Notes: generated by a model not told the origin, from the letters alone. Counted from the first letter of the stretch, positions 1 through 8,426 are shown. The stretch is 64,000 bases of DNA from Brucella gallinifaecis (GCF_006476605.1 NZ_ML636811.1:1-64000), one strand, 5' to 3'. Translations and numbers: made by a program.

Positions 1-16
1 AATTAGCTTTACCCAT
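1..16 (-). CDS. Start of a probable IS3 OrfA transposase (5 codons, partial)
   Basis: Only M-G-K-A-N is inside the window. The ATG at 16-14 is preceded by GGCAAGGAGCTTACG, a good ribosome binding site. Some IS3 OrfA proteins begin in a similar way, but five residues cannot identify a protein. The call rests on its place about 60 bases inside the presumed IS end. Confidence 0.35.
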
Positions 17-75
17 CGTAAGCTCCTTGCCTCTTTTTTAAGTCACAAGGTGTCTACAAATCTAGGGGCTATTCA
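1..75 (-). mobile_element. End of an IS3-family-like insertion sequence (partial, runs off window)
   Basis: Read on the minus strand, the ABC ATPase reading frame is interrupted just after a Glu codon by TGAATAGCCCC followed by TTTGTAGACACCTTG. This resembles the TGA-starting, C-rich terminal repeats of several IS3-family elements. About 40 bases further on there is a GGAG-type ribosome site (rc of 21-34) and an ATG at 16-14, as expected for orfA near the IS end. Only this end is visible, so the family is inferred from layout and end sequence. Confidence 0.5.
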
Positions 76-426
76 CTCTTTTCGGGGAGTGCTTTTAACA
101 AAACGTGGAGCAAGCATGATATTCTGTCCCACAGTGAGATGAGGGAACAGGTTATAGCTCTGGAACACCATTCCAACGTCGAGATGGAGCTTTCTCAGTT
201 GTTTTTTAGATACGTCCTGGTGCAGATGATGATCGCAGACCGCGACTTCGCCACCATTAATTTTCTCCAGTCCATTGATGCAGCGCAATGCTGTGCTTTT
301 TCCAGAGCCACTTCGGCCGATAAGGGCAACTACCTGCCCGGCGTTAACTTCAAAAGAGACACTGTGCAAAACTTTAACAGTTCCAAATGATTTTGAAACA
401 TCGGTTAGTTTAACGATTGGAGACAT
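73..426 (-). pseudogene. Amino-acid ABC transporter ATP-binding protein, truncated by an IS
   Basis: N-terminal half of a GlnQ/HisP-type ATPase. Walker A (GRSGSGKST) is near residue 40 and the Q-loop (VFQSYNLFPH) near residue 90. The frame stops at about 117 residues, where family members have about 240, so the LSGGQ signature, Walker B and H-loop are missing. The stop codon appears to be the first three bases of the IS-like sequence at 75. The ATG at 426 is chosen because the protein then starts just before the conserved beta strand and overlaps the permease end by only 17 bases. It is the last gene of the operon 1748-73 and cannot hydrolyse ATP as it stands. Confidence 0.8.
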
Positions 427-1054
427 TGAGGCGATCCTCGAGCTTACGGCTCCACCATGCAAGTGGATAGCACATCATAAAATAGAGAGCAGCGACCAAC
501 ATAAACACTGTGAATGGTTGGAACGTCGAATTGTTGATCAGCTTGCTTGTATAGGTGAGGTCGGCCACGCCGATCACTGAGGCAAGCGAAGTATTTTTAA
601 CAATCTGCACCATGAACCCGACAGTAGGCGGGGTCGAAAGCCGTAATGCCTGAGGAACTATTACGAGCCAGAATCGATAGATTGGGTGAAGGGCCAGACA
701 CTCTGCAGCTTCCCATTGCGTTTTAGGGACCGATAAGATTCCACCACGCCAGATTTCGCCAAAATATGCGCTGGCATAAATGACAATTGCGAGACTTGCA
801 GCCGCAAAAGGCGGGAGGTCATAACCTAAAATAGAGAGGCCAAAGTAAGCCAGCATCATCTGAATGAGAAGTGGCGTTCCCTGAACAATCAAGACATATA
901 CGGAAGCGATGAGTGCAATGATGCGGTTGGACGAAACTCGGGCAACTGCCACGATAAGACCGAGCAAACCTCCGCCGCTAAATGCGACGAGCGCCAAGCC
1001 AAAAGTCCATAGGGCCCCGATGAATAATGCCTGGATCTGAAATGATGTTAACAT
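410..1054 (-). CDS. Polar amino-acid ABC transporter permease (HisM/GlnP family)
   Basis: Inner-membrane permease of 214 residues, a usual size for this family. It has several hydrophobic segments and the EAA loop (QWEAAECLALHPIYRF, about residues 120-135) that docks the ATPase. The ATG at 1054 has an AGGGGCG-like ribosome site and lies 10 bases after the stop of the preceding permease; the longer frame from 1105 would overlap that gene. With the permease at 1065-1748 it would form the heterodimeric channel. The partner ATPase is broken (73-426) and the likely binding protein is at 3096. Substrate cannot be read from sequence. Confidence 0.85.
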   Translation of the reverse strand: MLTSFQIQALFIGALWTFGLALVAFSGGGLLGLIVAVARVSSNRIIALIASVYVLIVQGTPLLIQMMLAYFGLSILGYDLPPFAAASLAIVIYASAYFGEIWRGGILSVPKTQWEAAECLALHPIYRFWLVIVPQALRLSTPPTVGFMVQIVKNTSLASVIGVADLTYTSKLINNSTFQPFTVFMLVAALYFMMCYPLAWWSRKLEDRLNVSNR

Positions 1055-1064
1055 GTCACGCCCC

Positions 1065-1748
1065 TCACAATGGTGTGCCAAGACGTCGGAGACGTGGGAA
1101 TACAAACTGAGAGATCAGCCAGAACAGCCATCTGACGACGATTGACAAGGCGATATATATTGCCGCAACCACGAGGTATGTTTCAAAAGAGCGGAAGGTG
1201 AGCGAGTCAATACTTGCTGCAATCGAGGTAAGCTCTTCCGCCGAGATTTGGGACACAACACTTGTTGTCAGCATAATGAGAATGAATTGGCTGGTCAGTG
1301 CCGGATAAACGCGTTCTGTCGCTGGCGGCAGGACTATCATAAGCAGCGACTGAAATCGGGTAAATCCGAGACATTCCGACGCCTCCAGCTGCCCTTTACG
1401 GATCGATTCTATGCCTGCTCGCATGATTTCGCAGGTGTATGCGCTAACATTAATCACAATCGATAGCACGGCGCAGAACTGTGCCGAAAAGCGAAAACCA
1501 AGCGAAGCTAAACCAAAATAAATCAGAAACATTTGAACGAGTAATGGAGTATTGCGGATTAGCTCAACATAAACCCCACAACTCTTACAAATAAGGACGT
1601 TTTTCGAAGTCCGTCCAATGGCCAGAAGCGTGCCTGCGAAAAAGCCCAATACGATTGTCAGTGCAGACAATTTGATTGTTAGCCAGAGTCCGTGCAGTAG
1701 GTCAGGCCAATATTCGTGCAGAAAGCTAAAATCAAACTCATAGGTCAT
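1065..1748 (-). CDS. Polar amino-acid ABC transporter permease
   Basis: Permease of 227 residues of the His/Glu/Gln/Arg/opine type. It begins with a short periplasmic stretch (FLHEYWPDLLHG) common in this family, then about five membrane helices and an EAA loop (GQLEASECLGFTRFQ, about residues 118-132). It is the first gene of the minus-strand operon that continues into the second permease and the truncated ATPase. The upstream divergent region shares a 10-base motif with the region before the binding-protein gene at 3096. Confidence 0.85.
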   Translation of the reverse strand: MTYEFDFSFLHEYWPDLLHGLWLTIKLSALTIVLGFFAGTLLAIGRTSKNVLICKSCGVYVELIRNTPLLVQMFLIYFGLASLGFRFSAQFCAVLSIVINVSAYTCEIMRAGIESIRKGQLEASECLGFTRFQSLLMIVLPPATERVYPALTSQFILIMLTTSVVSQISAEELTSIAASIDSLTFRSFETYLVVAAIYIALSIVVRWLFWLISQFVFPRLRRLGTPL

Positions 1749-1916
1749 TTAAGTGACCACTTGTGAGCAGATTTTGTCTTTCAACCAATGGGCACGGTTT
1801 TATACTGAAATCAGTGTTTTTCAGATTGGGCACTTTTGGAACTCCTCCAATTTACAAAAGCTGTTTTGGAGTAACATCAAAAAAACGTGTGCGCAACATG
1901 TAAAATTACTGACCAC

Positions 1917-1926
1917 TATATGGGAT
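1917..1926. promoter_or_regulatory. Candidate operator copy 1 (TATATGGGAT)
   Basis: The ten bases TATATGGGAT here occur again at 2959-2968, and a close variant (TATATAGGA) lies at 2872-2880. The copies lie in the two control regions flanking the IclR gene, before the permease operon and before the binding-protein gene. An ACATGT lies near the two exact copies. Binding by the local IclR regulator is an inference. Confidence 0.4.
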
Positions 1927-2011
1927 AAAATGCATTGCAACGCCTGGCTATAGATTGACTAAAGAAGCAAATTATGTGCATTTGTTCCATAGTTTAGGAT
2001 AGAGGCGAATA

Positions 2012-2800
2012 ATGATGAAACGCGATGAACAGGCTGTACAGGGGACTCAAGTTCTGGCACGTGCTCTTACTGTACTCGATGCTGTTGCATATGGGGCGAG
2101 CGATCTCGTTACTATCGGATCAAAACTGGGAACAAGTCGTAGCACAACGCATCGTATTGTTCATTTTCTTCAGCGCAGCGGATTTTTGAGGCATGTCGAC
2201 GGTCGTGGCTATGTACTTGGGTCGAAATTAATAGAATTGGGTGCACAGGCATTAGAACAAATGCCTTTAACCTCGCTGGCCAGAAAACATATAGAAAAAC
2301 TCGGACAGCAGACGGGCGATACAATTCATCTTAGCGTACGCGATGGTGATAGTGTGCTTTATATTGATAAGATTTCAGGCGTAAAGGGCTTGGAAATGCG
2401 ATCCCGGGTTGGATTGCATAAGCCTGTCGCGACCACCGGGACTGGTAAAGCTATGATGCTGGATCTGGCTGAAGAGGAATGGGCGCGTTTATATTCTCTC
2501 GCAAACAGCGAAGTCATTCAGGCTGAGGTGCCGCCTCCTGGATTTTTACAGTGGCATGAGTTTCGGGAATCAATGCGCTCTTATAAAGAGCTTGGTTACA
2601 CGATGGAATTTGAGGAGAATGAAGCCTCAATCCGTTGTGTTGCGGCTCCCGTTCGTGATGCCCGTTCTAATATAGTGGCGGGGCTGAGCGTAGCGAGCAC
2701 AACTCCTTATATGTCAAAAGAGCGTATGCACAACTTGGTTCCGTTGGTAACCGCGTGTGCTTTGTCGATATCGCGCGAACTTGGATATATTGCGCGTTAA
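2012..2800 (+). CDS. IclR-family transcriptional regulator
   Basis: 262 residues, the usual IclR length. The N-terminal winged helix-turn-helix (about residues 10-70, LGTSRSTTHRIVHFLQRSGFL) is followed by an effector domain with typical landmarks (SVRDGDSVLYIDKI, LHKPVATTGTGKAMM, SIRCVAAPVRD). An AGAGG site lies 7 bases before the ATG at 2012; a second ATG follows at 2015. It sits between two divergent transcription units, the permease operon (minus) and the binding protein plus dehydrogenases (plus), and is therefore the likely regulator of both. The ligand is unknown; a sugar acid or amino-acid derivative would fit the neighbouring dehydrogenases. Confidence 0.88.
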   Translation: MMKRDEQAVQGTQVLARALTVLDAVAYGASDLVTIGSKLGTSRSTTHRIVHFLQRSGFLRHVDGRGYVLGSKLIELGAQALEQMPLTSLARKHIEKLGQQTGDTIHLSVRDGDSVLYIDKISGVKGLEMRSRVGLHKPVATTGTGKAMMLDLAEEEWARLYSLANSEVIQAEVPPPGFLQWHEFRESMRSYKELGYTMEFEENEASIRCVAAPVRDARSNIVAGLSVASTTPYMSKERMHNLVPLVTACALSISRELGYIAR

Positions 2801-2917
2801 AGCAGATAATCTGAAATGATTAGAAAGAGAAATCTGGATATTCTGGGCCGCAAAGATATACTATATCTCATTATATAGGACGCTATCTCGCTTTGTAAAT
2901 GTCGCACCCATTTTCCA

Positions 2918-2946
2918 TTGACATGTGGATTTGTTCAAAATATGAT
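2918..2946 (+). promoter_or_regulatory. Sigma70-type promoter for the binding-protein gene, overlapped by an inverted repeat
   Basis: TTGACA at 2918-2923 and TATGAT at 2941-2946 with a 17-base spacer, an almost consensus promoter. GACATGT (2920-2926) and ACATGTC (2949-2955) form an inverted repeat around it. TATATGGGAT (2959-2968) follows directly, near the expected transcription start, a typical place for a repressor site. The ATG of the binding protein is 150 bases after the -10 box. Confidence 0.6.
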
Positions 2947-2958
2947 TTACATGTCCAT

Positions 2959-2968
2959 TATATGGGAT
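2959..2968. promoter_or_regulatory. Candidate operator copy 2 (TATATGGGAT)
   Basis: Exact copy of the ten bases at 1917-1926, placed just downstream of the promoter at 2918-2946. A related TATATAGGA is at 2872-2880. See copy 1. Confidence 0.4.
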
Positions 2969-3095
2969 TGCAAGCGAGAAGGCCTGAGGAGCGCCTTCAT
3001 CGTTATTGAGATCATAGCCATTCGTTCGAGGCCATTGTCATTTAAAGGACGACTATGATCGGGGCGCCTTACAGGCTTCAACGGGAGGAACTTTA

Positions 3096-3911
3096 ATGTT
3101 AAGAAAAACAACGCTAACCCTACTTTTTTGTGCTGCAGCTGGTGCTTTTTCATTCTCAGCCAGCGCAGACACGCTAGCAAATATTAAGAACCGAAGCTCA
3201 ATCAAGGTTGGTATTGATCTGGGTCAGGCTCCTTTTGGAATGGTGAATGGGGAAATGAAGCAGGTGGGATCCGATGTGGATACTGCCAGACTATTGGCGA
3301 AAGACCTTGGCGTGGAACTGGAGGTTGTGTCGATAGCTCCTGCTAACAGGATTCAGTTTTTGATGACCGGAAAGGTCGATGTCGTCATCGCAAGTTTTTC
3401 GATTACTGAGGAGCGTAAGAAACAGGTTGACTTCTCCTATCCTTATGCTGTCAGCCAGGTCGTGGTAGCAACTACGAAAGGGCAAAAACTTCCTACATTG
3501 GAATCACTTGCAGGTAAGGATATTGCGGTCACACGCGGGTCAACCAATGACACACTGATTACCGAGGCGCTCAAAGAAAAAAACATCGAAGGTGCACGCG
3601 TTGTTCGATATGATGACAATGCTTCGACGACAAATGCGGTCATCAGTGGTCAGCAGGATGTGTATGCTGTGGCAGCTTCTCTGCTGATTCCTGTGAATGA
3701 AGCCAATCCAAATAACCAGATTGAGTCACAATTCCCGCTGAAAGTGTTTCCGCTTGCTGTGGGCCTGAGAAAAAATGAGCCAGCACTAAAAAACTGGGTC
3801 AATGATTGGGTTATGAATAACCTAAAAAATGGTGAACTAAATAAAATCTACCAAACTTATCACGGCGCTTCATTGCCGGATGATCTTGTTGCAGGAAAGT
3901 TTGATAACTGA
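3096..3911 (+). CDS. Amino-acid ABC transporter substrate-binding protein (family 3)
   Basis: Periplasmic receptor of 271 residues with a Sec signal peptide (hydrophobic core about residues 8-20, cleavage probably after FSASADT region). It then shows the family 3 pattern: KVGIDLGQAPFG, VDTARLLAKDLGVELE, DVVIASFSITEERKKQVDFSYPY, and VTRGSTNDT. The ribosome site GGGAGG precedes the ATG. It faces away from its probable permeases (1748-410), with the IclR gene between them. It is followed by a stem-loop and then the two dehydrogenase genes. The ligand cannot be named from sequence. Confidence 0.88.
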   Translation: MLRKTTLTLLFCAAAGAFSFSASADTLANIKNRSSIKVGIDLGQAPFGMVNGEMKQVGSDVDTARLLAKDLGVELEVVSIAPANRIQFLMTGKVDVVIASFSITEERKKQVDFSYPYAVSQVVVATTKGQKLPTLESLAGKDIAVTRGSTNDTLITEALKEKNIEGARVVRYDDNASTTNAVISGQQDVYAVAASLLIPVNEANPNNQIESQFPLKVFPLAVGLRKNEPALKNWVNDWVMNNLKNGELNKIYQTYHGASLPDDLVAGKFDN

Positions 3912-3922
3912 TCCCCTCTGCG

Positions 3923-3958
3923 TCCTGGCTCTTAGCATTGGAAAATTTTGAGCCAGGA
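3923..3958 (+). terminator. Stem-loop after the binding-protein gene (partial terminator or mRNA stabiliser)
   Basis: TCCTGGCTC (3923-3931) pairs perfectly with GAGCCAGGA (3950-3958), and a T-rich stretch follows. The next gene starts 38 bases on, so this is more likely to adjust the level of downstream message than to end transcription fully. Confidence 0.5.
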
Positions 3959-3996
3959 GTTTATTTTCTTCTGTAATGATCTCGGAAAATATCTTG

Positions 3997-5013
3997 ATGA
4001 AAGCACTCATTATAGATGCTGAAGGTTCTTCACGGCTTGGCGAGATACCAAGCCCGGAATTGGGGCACGATGATATTCGAATTGCTGTTAAGCATGTTGG
4101 GCTTTGTGGTACAGACCTTAATACCTATAGAGGCCGTAATCCGCTCGTAACACTTCCTCGTATACCAGGACATGAAATTGGTGGCCAAATCATCGAGATT
4201 GGCGCGTCGGCTTCGTCTGAATACCGAGTTGGGCAACGGGTCGTCGTTGTTCCTTACACCAACTGTGGGGAGTGCGCTTCTTGTAAGAAAGGACGTACAA
4301 ATGCCTGCCGCTACAATAGAACCCTAGGCGTTCAGCAAGAAGGAGCAATGACAGAGGAGTTTGTTGTTTCTTCCGAGAAAATTATCGTTAATGACGCCCT
4401 TGACCCTAGGTATCTGGCGCTGGTTGAGCCGCTTGCGGTTGGATTTCATGCGGTGGCTCGGGGGCAGGTTAAAAAAGGCGATCGCGTCGCAGTCCTGGGC
4501 TGTGGGATGATCGGTTTGGGGATTCTGATCGGAGCAATTGCCCGGGGTGCAGAAGTAATAGCCGTCGATTTTAGCGAACATAAACGTTCCGTTTCTCGCG
4601 AGTTTGGTGCAAGCGAGACGCTAGACCCGGGTTCTGTCGACGTCGTTCAGCGGATATCTGAACTGACAAATGATTTTGGTGTCGATGTCGCATTCGAAGC
4701 TGTCGGAATACCAGATACCTTTACCCAGTGCATTGACATTGCAAGTTACGCTGGCAGGGTTGTCTACGTCGGTTACTCAAAATTGCCGGTAACCTACAAT
4801 ACTGCGCTCTTTAATTTAAAAGAGTTGGATATTATGGGGTCTCGAAATGCTACAATTGACGATTTTCGGGCTGTCATTCAGTTTTTAGAGCAGATTGGCA
4901 ATCAAGCGGACAAGCTGATATCGAAACAAATTCCCTTTGAAGAAGCAGATACGGCATTCGATTACTGGGCCGACAATCCGGATTCCCTTAAAATTATGGT
5001 TGTGCAGAAATGA
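3997..5013 (+). CDS. Zinc-dependent medium-chain alcohol dehydrogenase
   Basis: 338 residues. The catalytic-zinc region (GLCGTDLNTYRG, about residues 36-47, then GHEIGG) and the structural-zinc cysteines (NCGECASCKKGRTNAC, about residues 89-104) are complete. A Rossmann motif (AVLGCGMIGLG) starts near residue 163. The family includes sorbitol, threonine and L-galactonate dehydrogenases and oxidises a secondary alcohol with NAD(P). The ATG at 3997 is preferred over 3976 because GGAAAA precedes it and family members start MKAL. Its stop overlaps the next gene by four bases. Substrate is open; a sugar acid is plausible from the SDR partner. Confidence 0.82.
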   Translation: MKALIIDAEGSSRLGEIPSPELGHDDIRIAVKHVGLCGTDLNTYRGRNPLVTLPRIPGHEIGGQIIEIGASASSEYRVGQRVVVVPYTNCGECASCKKGRTNACRYNRTLGVQQEGAMTEEFVVSSEKIIVNDALDPRYLALVEPLAVGFHAVARGQVKKGDRVAVLGCGMIGLGILIGAIARGAEVIAVDFSEHKRSVSREFGASETLDPGSVDVVQRISELTNDFGVDVAFEAVGIPDTFTQCIDIASYAGRVVYVGYSKLPVTYNTALFNLKELDIMGSRNATIDDFRAVIQFLEQIGNQADKLISKQIPFEEADTAFDYWADNPDSLKIMVVQK

Positions 5014-5774
5014 ATGAGATCGAGAAAACGTTTGGGTTGCATGGAAAGAAAGCACTTATAACAGGTGGGGGCTCAGGAATTGGGTTTGCGATCGCGCAGG
5101 CCATGGCACAGGCAGGTGCAGAGGTTGTCGTGGTTGGGAGACGCCAAAATGTACTCGATAGCGCGGTCCTCTCAATCCCCGGATCCAGTGCTGAAGTAGT
5201 TGATCTTGCCGACATTAAGTCTTTATCTGAAGCGGCTCGAACTATAGACGCACGCTATAATGGAATTGACATTCTAGTAAACAATGCTGGCAACACGATC
5301 CGAAAACCTTTCAGCGAAACAACTTGTGAAGATATCGATTCAATCCTCGATGTTCATCTTCGGGGAGCACTCGAGTTCACGCGACCTATTATTACAGCGC
5401 AGGCTGGAAGGGGGCATGGGTCGGTTTTGTTTACAGCTTCAATGGCATCTTACATGGGGCTCCCATATGTGATTGGCTATTCAGCGGCAAAATCTGCTCT
5501 ACTCGGCGTTGTCAGAGGTCTTTCTGCTGAATTTGCTCCCCAGGGCGTACGCGTCAATGCAATTGCACCGGGCTGGATTGACACGCCCTTGTATCGGGGT
5601 GCGACTGGTGCGGATGAGGCAAGGAAAGCCAAGGCACTCTCGAGAATTCAAATGGGTACGATTGGGACCGCTGAAGATATTGGCTGGGCAAGTGTCTATC
5701 TATCGTCACCTGCAGCATCTTATATAACCGGTCAGACACTTGCTGTGGATGGGGGGGCACTTGCAGGGTTCTAA
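5010..5774 (+). CDS. Short-chain dehydrogenase/reductase (SDR)
   Basis: 254 residues, classical SDR. It has a cofactor motif TGGGSGIG (about residues 18-25), NNAG near 91, the catalytic Ser in LFTAS, and YSAAK with Tyr and Lys near 160. The C-terminal ITGQTLAVDGG is typical. It resembles gluconate 5-dehydrogenase-like enzymes, but the substrate is not determined by these motifs. The start codon overlaps the stop of the zinc dehydrogenase by four bases (ATGA), so the two are translationally coupled and probably act in sequence. It ends the operon. Confidence 0.85.
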   Translation: MNEIEKTFGLHGKKALITGGGSGIGFAIAQAMAQAGAEVVVVGRRQNVLDSAVLSIPGSSAEVVDLADIKSLSEAARTIDARYNGIDILVNNAGNTIRKPFSETTCEDIDSILDVHLRGALEFTRPIITAQAGRGHGSVLFTASMASYMGLPYVIGYSAAKSALLGVVRGLSAEFAPQGVRVNAIAPGWIDTPLYRGATGADEARKAKALSRIQMGTIGTAEDIGWASVYLSSPAASYITGQTLAVDGGALAGF

Positions 5775-6061
5775 CACTCTATAGAATTTACAGGAAAGCG
5801 TCGACTGACCGTTGAGTTGACACGATTAAATGCTTATTCTTTTTCAAAGTCTGATAGCCGCGCTGTTAATCGAAAACCATTGAGTTTTTTCGTGATAATA
5901 GCCCTTTCGTCAACAGTTTGCCGTGTGTAACGGAGGCTTAGATGGCCGGGCATCATTACCTTAACCCGATTGATGGTGTGCTTGAATAGCGAATGGTATT
6001 TTAACCTGAACTACAGACATGCAGTTGTACGCCACATGTTGGTTGAGGCTGGGCGTAAATC
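5775..6061. other. Gene-free stretch after the dehydrogenases
   Basis: No supported gene. The sequence is probably part of the decayed mobile-element region that continues to 6650, but no transposase similarity could be read in this part on either strand. Confidence 0.4.
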
Positions 6062-6447
6062 ACGGTGAACGACGGAACTGAATTTGTTTCTTGGGAAATT
6101 TGGCAGCCTTGGTATCGTGGCGTTTTCGCATCAGGGCTTCCAACACAAAGCCATGCTGATTAACAGTCCGTCAAAGAATGTGTTTCTCACCTTTGATTAA
6201 TATCACTTATTCATCTAGATGTCATTGATCACCAAATCTGGGCGTGCGGCGACGTATTTTATTGGCATAGCCGCCTCCAAACTTCTCAGTCCATTCGCGC
6301 ATTGTGTTGTGGGTAGCGATGATCCTGATAAGCTAGCATGTCCTCGATCATTCGAAAGCTCAATGGAAAATGGAAGTGCAGCCAGACAGCTTCAGCGATA
6401 ATATCAGATGAAAAACGATGACGGCGGCAAAGCGGACAACGAGGTCC
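6062..6447 (-). pseudogene. IS6-family transposase remnant
   Basis: On the minus strand, pieces of an IS6-type transposase can be read across frames: RRHRFSSDIIAEAVWLH, then FPLSFRMIEDMLAY, a frameshift, then THNTMREWTEKFGGGYANK and IRRRTPRFGDQ. A stop replaces the expected Trp, then HLDE follows, and later QHGFVLEALM and TKAAK. The order matches the N-terminal helix-turn-helix and first catalytic region of this family. Several stops and frameshifts make it non-functional. It abuts the integrase remnant at 6450, which it may have interrupted. Confidence 0.7.
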
Positions 6448-6449
6448 GA

Positions 6450-6650
6450 TCAACATCCCTCATCGCGGTAAATGTTGACATGCGGGTTAAGGTAACGTTG
6501 TCTGTGGATGGCGTAGTTATAGCGAAAAGAGATCGAATCCGCAGGAGTTCCCACAACATATAGTCCATCGCGGTCATTCACTTTGTAGAGCGCGGCCTGC
6601 GTTTTCAGGTTGCGCAGCTTGGTATCAGTCAGCACGACACTGCCTTTCAA
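6450..6650 (-). pseudogene. N-terminal fragment of a tyrosine-recombinase integrase (DUF4102 arm-binding domain)
   Basis: The first roughly 50 residues (VVLTDTKLRNLK, YKVNDRDGLYV, ISFRYNYAI) match the N-terminal arm-binding domain of P4-like genomic-island integrases. The similarity stops at the IS6 remnant, and the core-binding and catalytic domains are absent. It lies about 210 bases past the 3' end of guaA, a position where island integrases are commonly found, on the same strand as guaA. It marks a decayed island whose integrase is lost. Confidence 0.65.
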
Positions 6651-6658
6651 CGCTCTGA

Positions 6659-6752
6659 AAATACCATGATGCCGGGGATTTGGCCGTCATGGTATTGCGC
6701 TGATAGCATGACATCGGGCTACGAAATACCATTTTTCATGCCATGAAAAATT
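6659..6752. repeat. Palindromes between guaA and the integrase remnant
   Basis: AATACCATGA (6659-6668) is mirrored by TCATGGTATT (6687-6696 region), and AAATACCAT recurs at 6724-6732. Next to it ATTTTTCATG (6731-6740) and CATGAAAAAT (6742-6751) form a perfect palindrome with a one-base centre. Such sites could be arm-type integrase or operator sites of the former island; this is inference. Confidence 0.4.
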
Positions 6753-6783
6753 TCTTCTTGGACGTGCCAGACTGTGCAGCACC

Positions 6784-6816
6784 AAAAAACAAAAAAGCCC
6801 GCAATTACGCGGGCTT
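6784..6816 (-). terminator. Rho-independent terminator of guaA
   Basis: On the minus strand, AAGCCCGC, a six-base loop and GCGGGCTT are followed by TTTTTTGTTTTTT. It lies about 50 bases after the guaA stop. Confidence 0.85.
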
Positions 6817-6863
6817 AGCTGCTATTTCATGCTCTTTGGTGCCGGTCTTTACCAGACGCCAAA

Positions 6864-8426
6864 TTATTCCCACTCAATGGTACCCGGAGGCTTCGAGGTC
6901 ACATCATAAACAACTCGGTTAATGCCGCGGACTTCATTGATTATACGGGTCGCTGCATTGCCGAGGAAGTTCATATCATAGTGGTAGAAATCTGCGGTCA
7001 TGCCATCGACCGAAGTCACGGCACGCAATGCACAGACAAACTCATAAGTGCGGCCATCGCCCATCACGCCAACAGTCTGAACGGGCAGTAAAACTGCAAA
7101 AGCCTGCCAGATTGTATCATAAAGACCTGCTTTGCGGATTTCATCAAGATAAACCGCATCGGCTTCGCGTAGGATTTCAAGCTTTTCGCGCGTAATTCCG
7201 CCCGGGCAGCGGATTGCAAGACCCGGACCAGGGAATGGATGGCGACCGATAAAACTGTCAGGCAGACCGAGTTCCTTGCCCAATACGCGCACTTCATCCT
7301 TGAAGAGTTCGCGCAAAGGCTCAACCAACTGCATATTCATGCGCTCTGGCAGACCACCAACATTATGGTGCGACTTGATCGTCACAGAAGGGCCACCGGT
7401 AAAGGAAACGCTTTCGATAACGTCTGGATAAAGTGTTCCCTGTGCAAGGAAGTCTGCGCCACCAAGTTTGTTGGCTTCTTCCTCAAATACTTCAATGAAT
7501 AGACGACCAATGGTCTTGCGCTTTTTTTCCGGGTCACTTTCGCCTTCAAGCGCATCAATGAACCTGTCCTGTGCATTCACAAGAATCAGCGGAAGATTAT
7601 AATGCTCCTTGAACATGGCCACCACATCGGCCGCCTCGTTCTTGCGCATCAAGCCATGATCAACAAGGATACAGATCAGCTGATCGCCAACCGCTTCATG
7701 GATCAGAAGGGCCGCAACAGAAGAGTCAACGCCACCCGATAGTGCACAGATAACCTTGCCTTTGCCGACCTGTTTGCGAATGGCTTCGACAGCCTGCTCG
7801 CGATAGGCTGACATAGTCCAGTCTGGCTTGATACCGACAATATTGTGAACGAAGTTTTGAAGCAGCTTCGCACCATCAGGCGTATGCACAACCTCGGGGT
7901 GGAACTGGACTGCAAAATATTTACGCTTCTCATCCGAAATGGCCGCGAAAGGTGCATTGGGTGATGTGCCAATGACCTTGAAGCCTTCAGGAAGCGCCGT
8001 TACGCGGTCACCATGGCTCATCCAGACCTGATGGCGGGTGCCCTTGGCCCATACGCCAGCAAACAGTGCACTGTCTTCCTGCACTTCAAGGAAAGCGCGA
8101 CCAAACTCACGGTCATGGCCGCTTTCAACCTTGCCACCCAGCTGGGCGCACATGGTCTGCTCGCCATAGCAGATACCGAGAACAGGAATACCAGCCTCGA
8201 AAATCGCTTGCGGCGCACGCGGACTACCGATGTCCGTTGTTGAATGCGGACTGCCCGACAGGATAACTGCCTTCGGGTTGATACGCCTATAGGCATCTTC
8301 CGCAGATTGAAACGGAACGATTTCGGAATAAACTCCGGTCTCACGTACGCGGCGTGCAATCAGCTGCGTAACCTGGCTGCCAAAGTCAATGATAAGAATA
8401 GTGTCAGGATGTGCCGTGGTGCTCAT
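6864..8426 (-). CDS. guaA: GMP synthase (glutamine-hydrolysing)
   Basis: Converts XMP, glutamine and ATP to GMP, the last step of guanine nucleotide synthesis, in the cytoplasm. The 520 residues carry a class I glutamine amidotransferase domain (GICYGEQ with the nucleophilic Cys near residue 86, FHPEVVHT), an ATP pyrophosphatase domain (SGGVDSS near 230) and the C-terminal dimerisation domain ending KPPGTIEWE. The ATG at 8426 (MSTTAHPDT) is preferred over 8435 because family members begin there. The 3' end of guaA is a known integration site for islands, and mobile-element debris begins about 210 bases downstream. Confidence 0.97.
   Translation of the reverse strand: MSTTAHPDTILIIDFGSQVTQLIARRVRETGVYSEIVPFQSAEDAYRRINPKAVILSGSPHSTTDIGSPRAPQAIFEAGIPVLGICYGEQTMCAQLGGKVESGHDREFGRAFLEVQEDSALFAGVWAKGTRHQVWMSHGDRVTALPEGFKVIGTSPNAPFAAISDEKRKYFAVQFHPEVVHTPDGAKLLQNFVHNIVGIKPDWTMSAYREQAVEAIRKQVGKGKVICALSGGVDSSVAALLIHEAVGDQLICILVDHGLMRKNEAADVVAMFKEHYNLPLILVNAQDRFIDALEGESDPEKKRKTIGRLFIEVFEEEANKLGGADFLAQGTLYPDVIESVSFTGGPSVTIKSHHNVGGLPERMNMQLVEPLRELFKDEVRVLGKELGLPDSFIGRHPFPGPGLAIRCPGGITREKLEILREADAVYLDEIRKAGLYDTIWQAFAVLLPVQTVGVMGDGRTYEFVCALRAVTSVDGMTADFYHYDMNFLGNAATRIINEVRGINRVVYDVTSKPPGTIEWE

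Noticed and set aside
1753-1953. 66-codon frame in the divergent region before iclR
   Set aside because: Lies in a control region carrying the shared motif, has no ribosome site and an odd composition rich in Trp, Asn and Cys.
6219-6401. 60-codon plus-strand frame
   Set aside because: The minus strand of the same stretch carries the IS6 transposase remnant; the plus-strand frame has no independent support.
6864-6900. Second copy of the guaA 3' end as an attachment-site repeat inside the window
   Set aside because: No convincing second copy of the last guaA bases was found by eye; a copy outside the window cannot be excluded.
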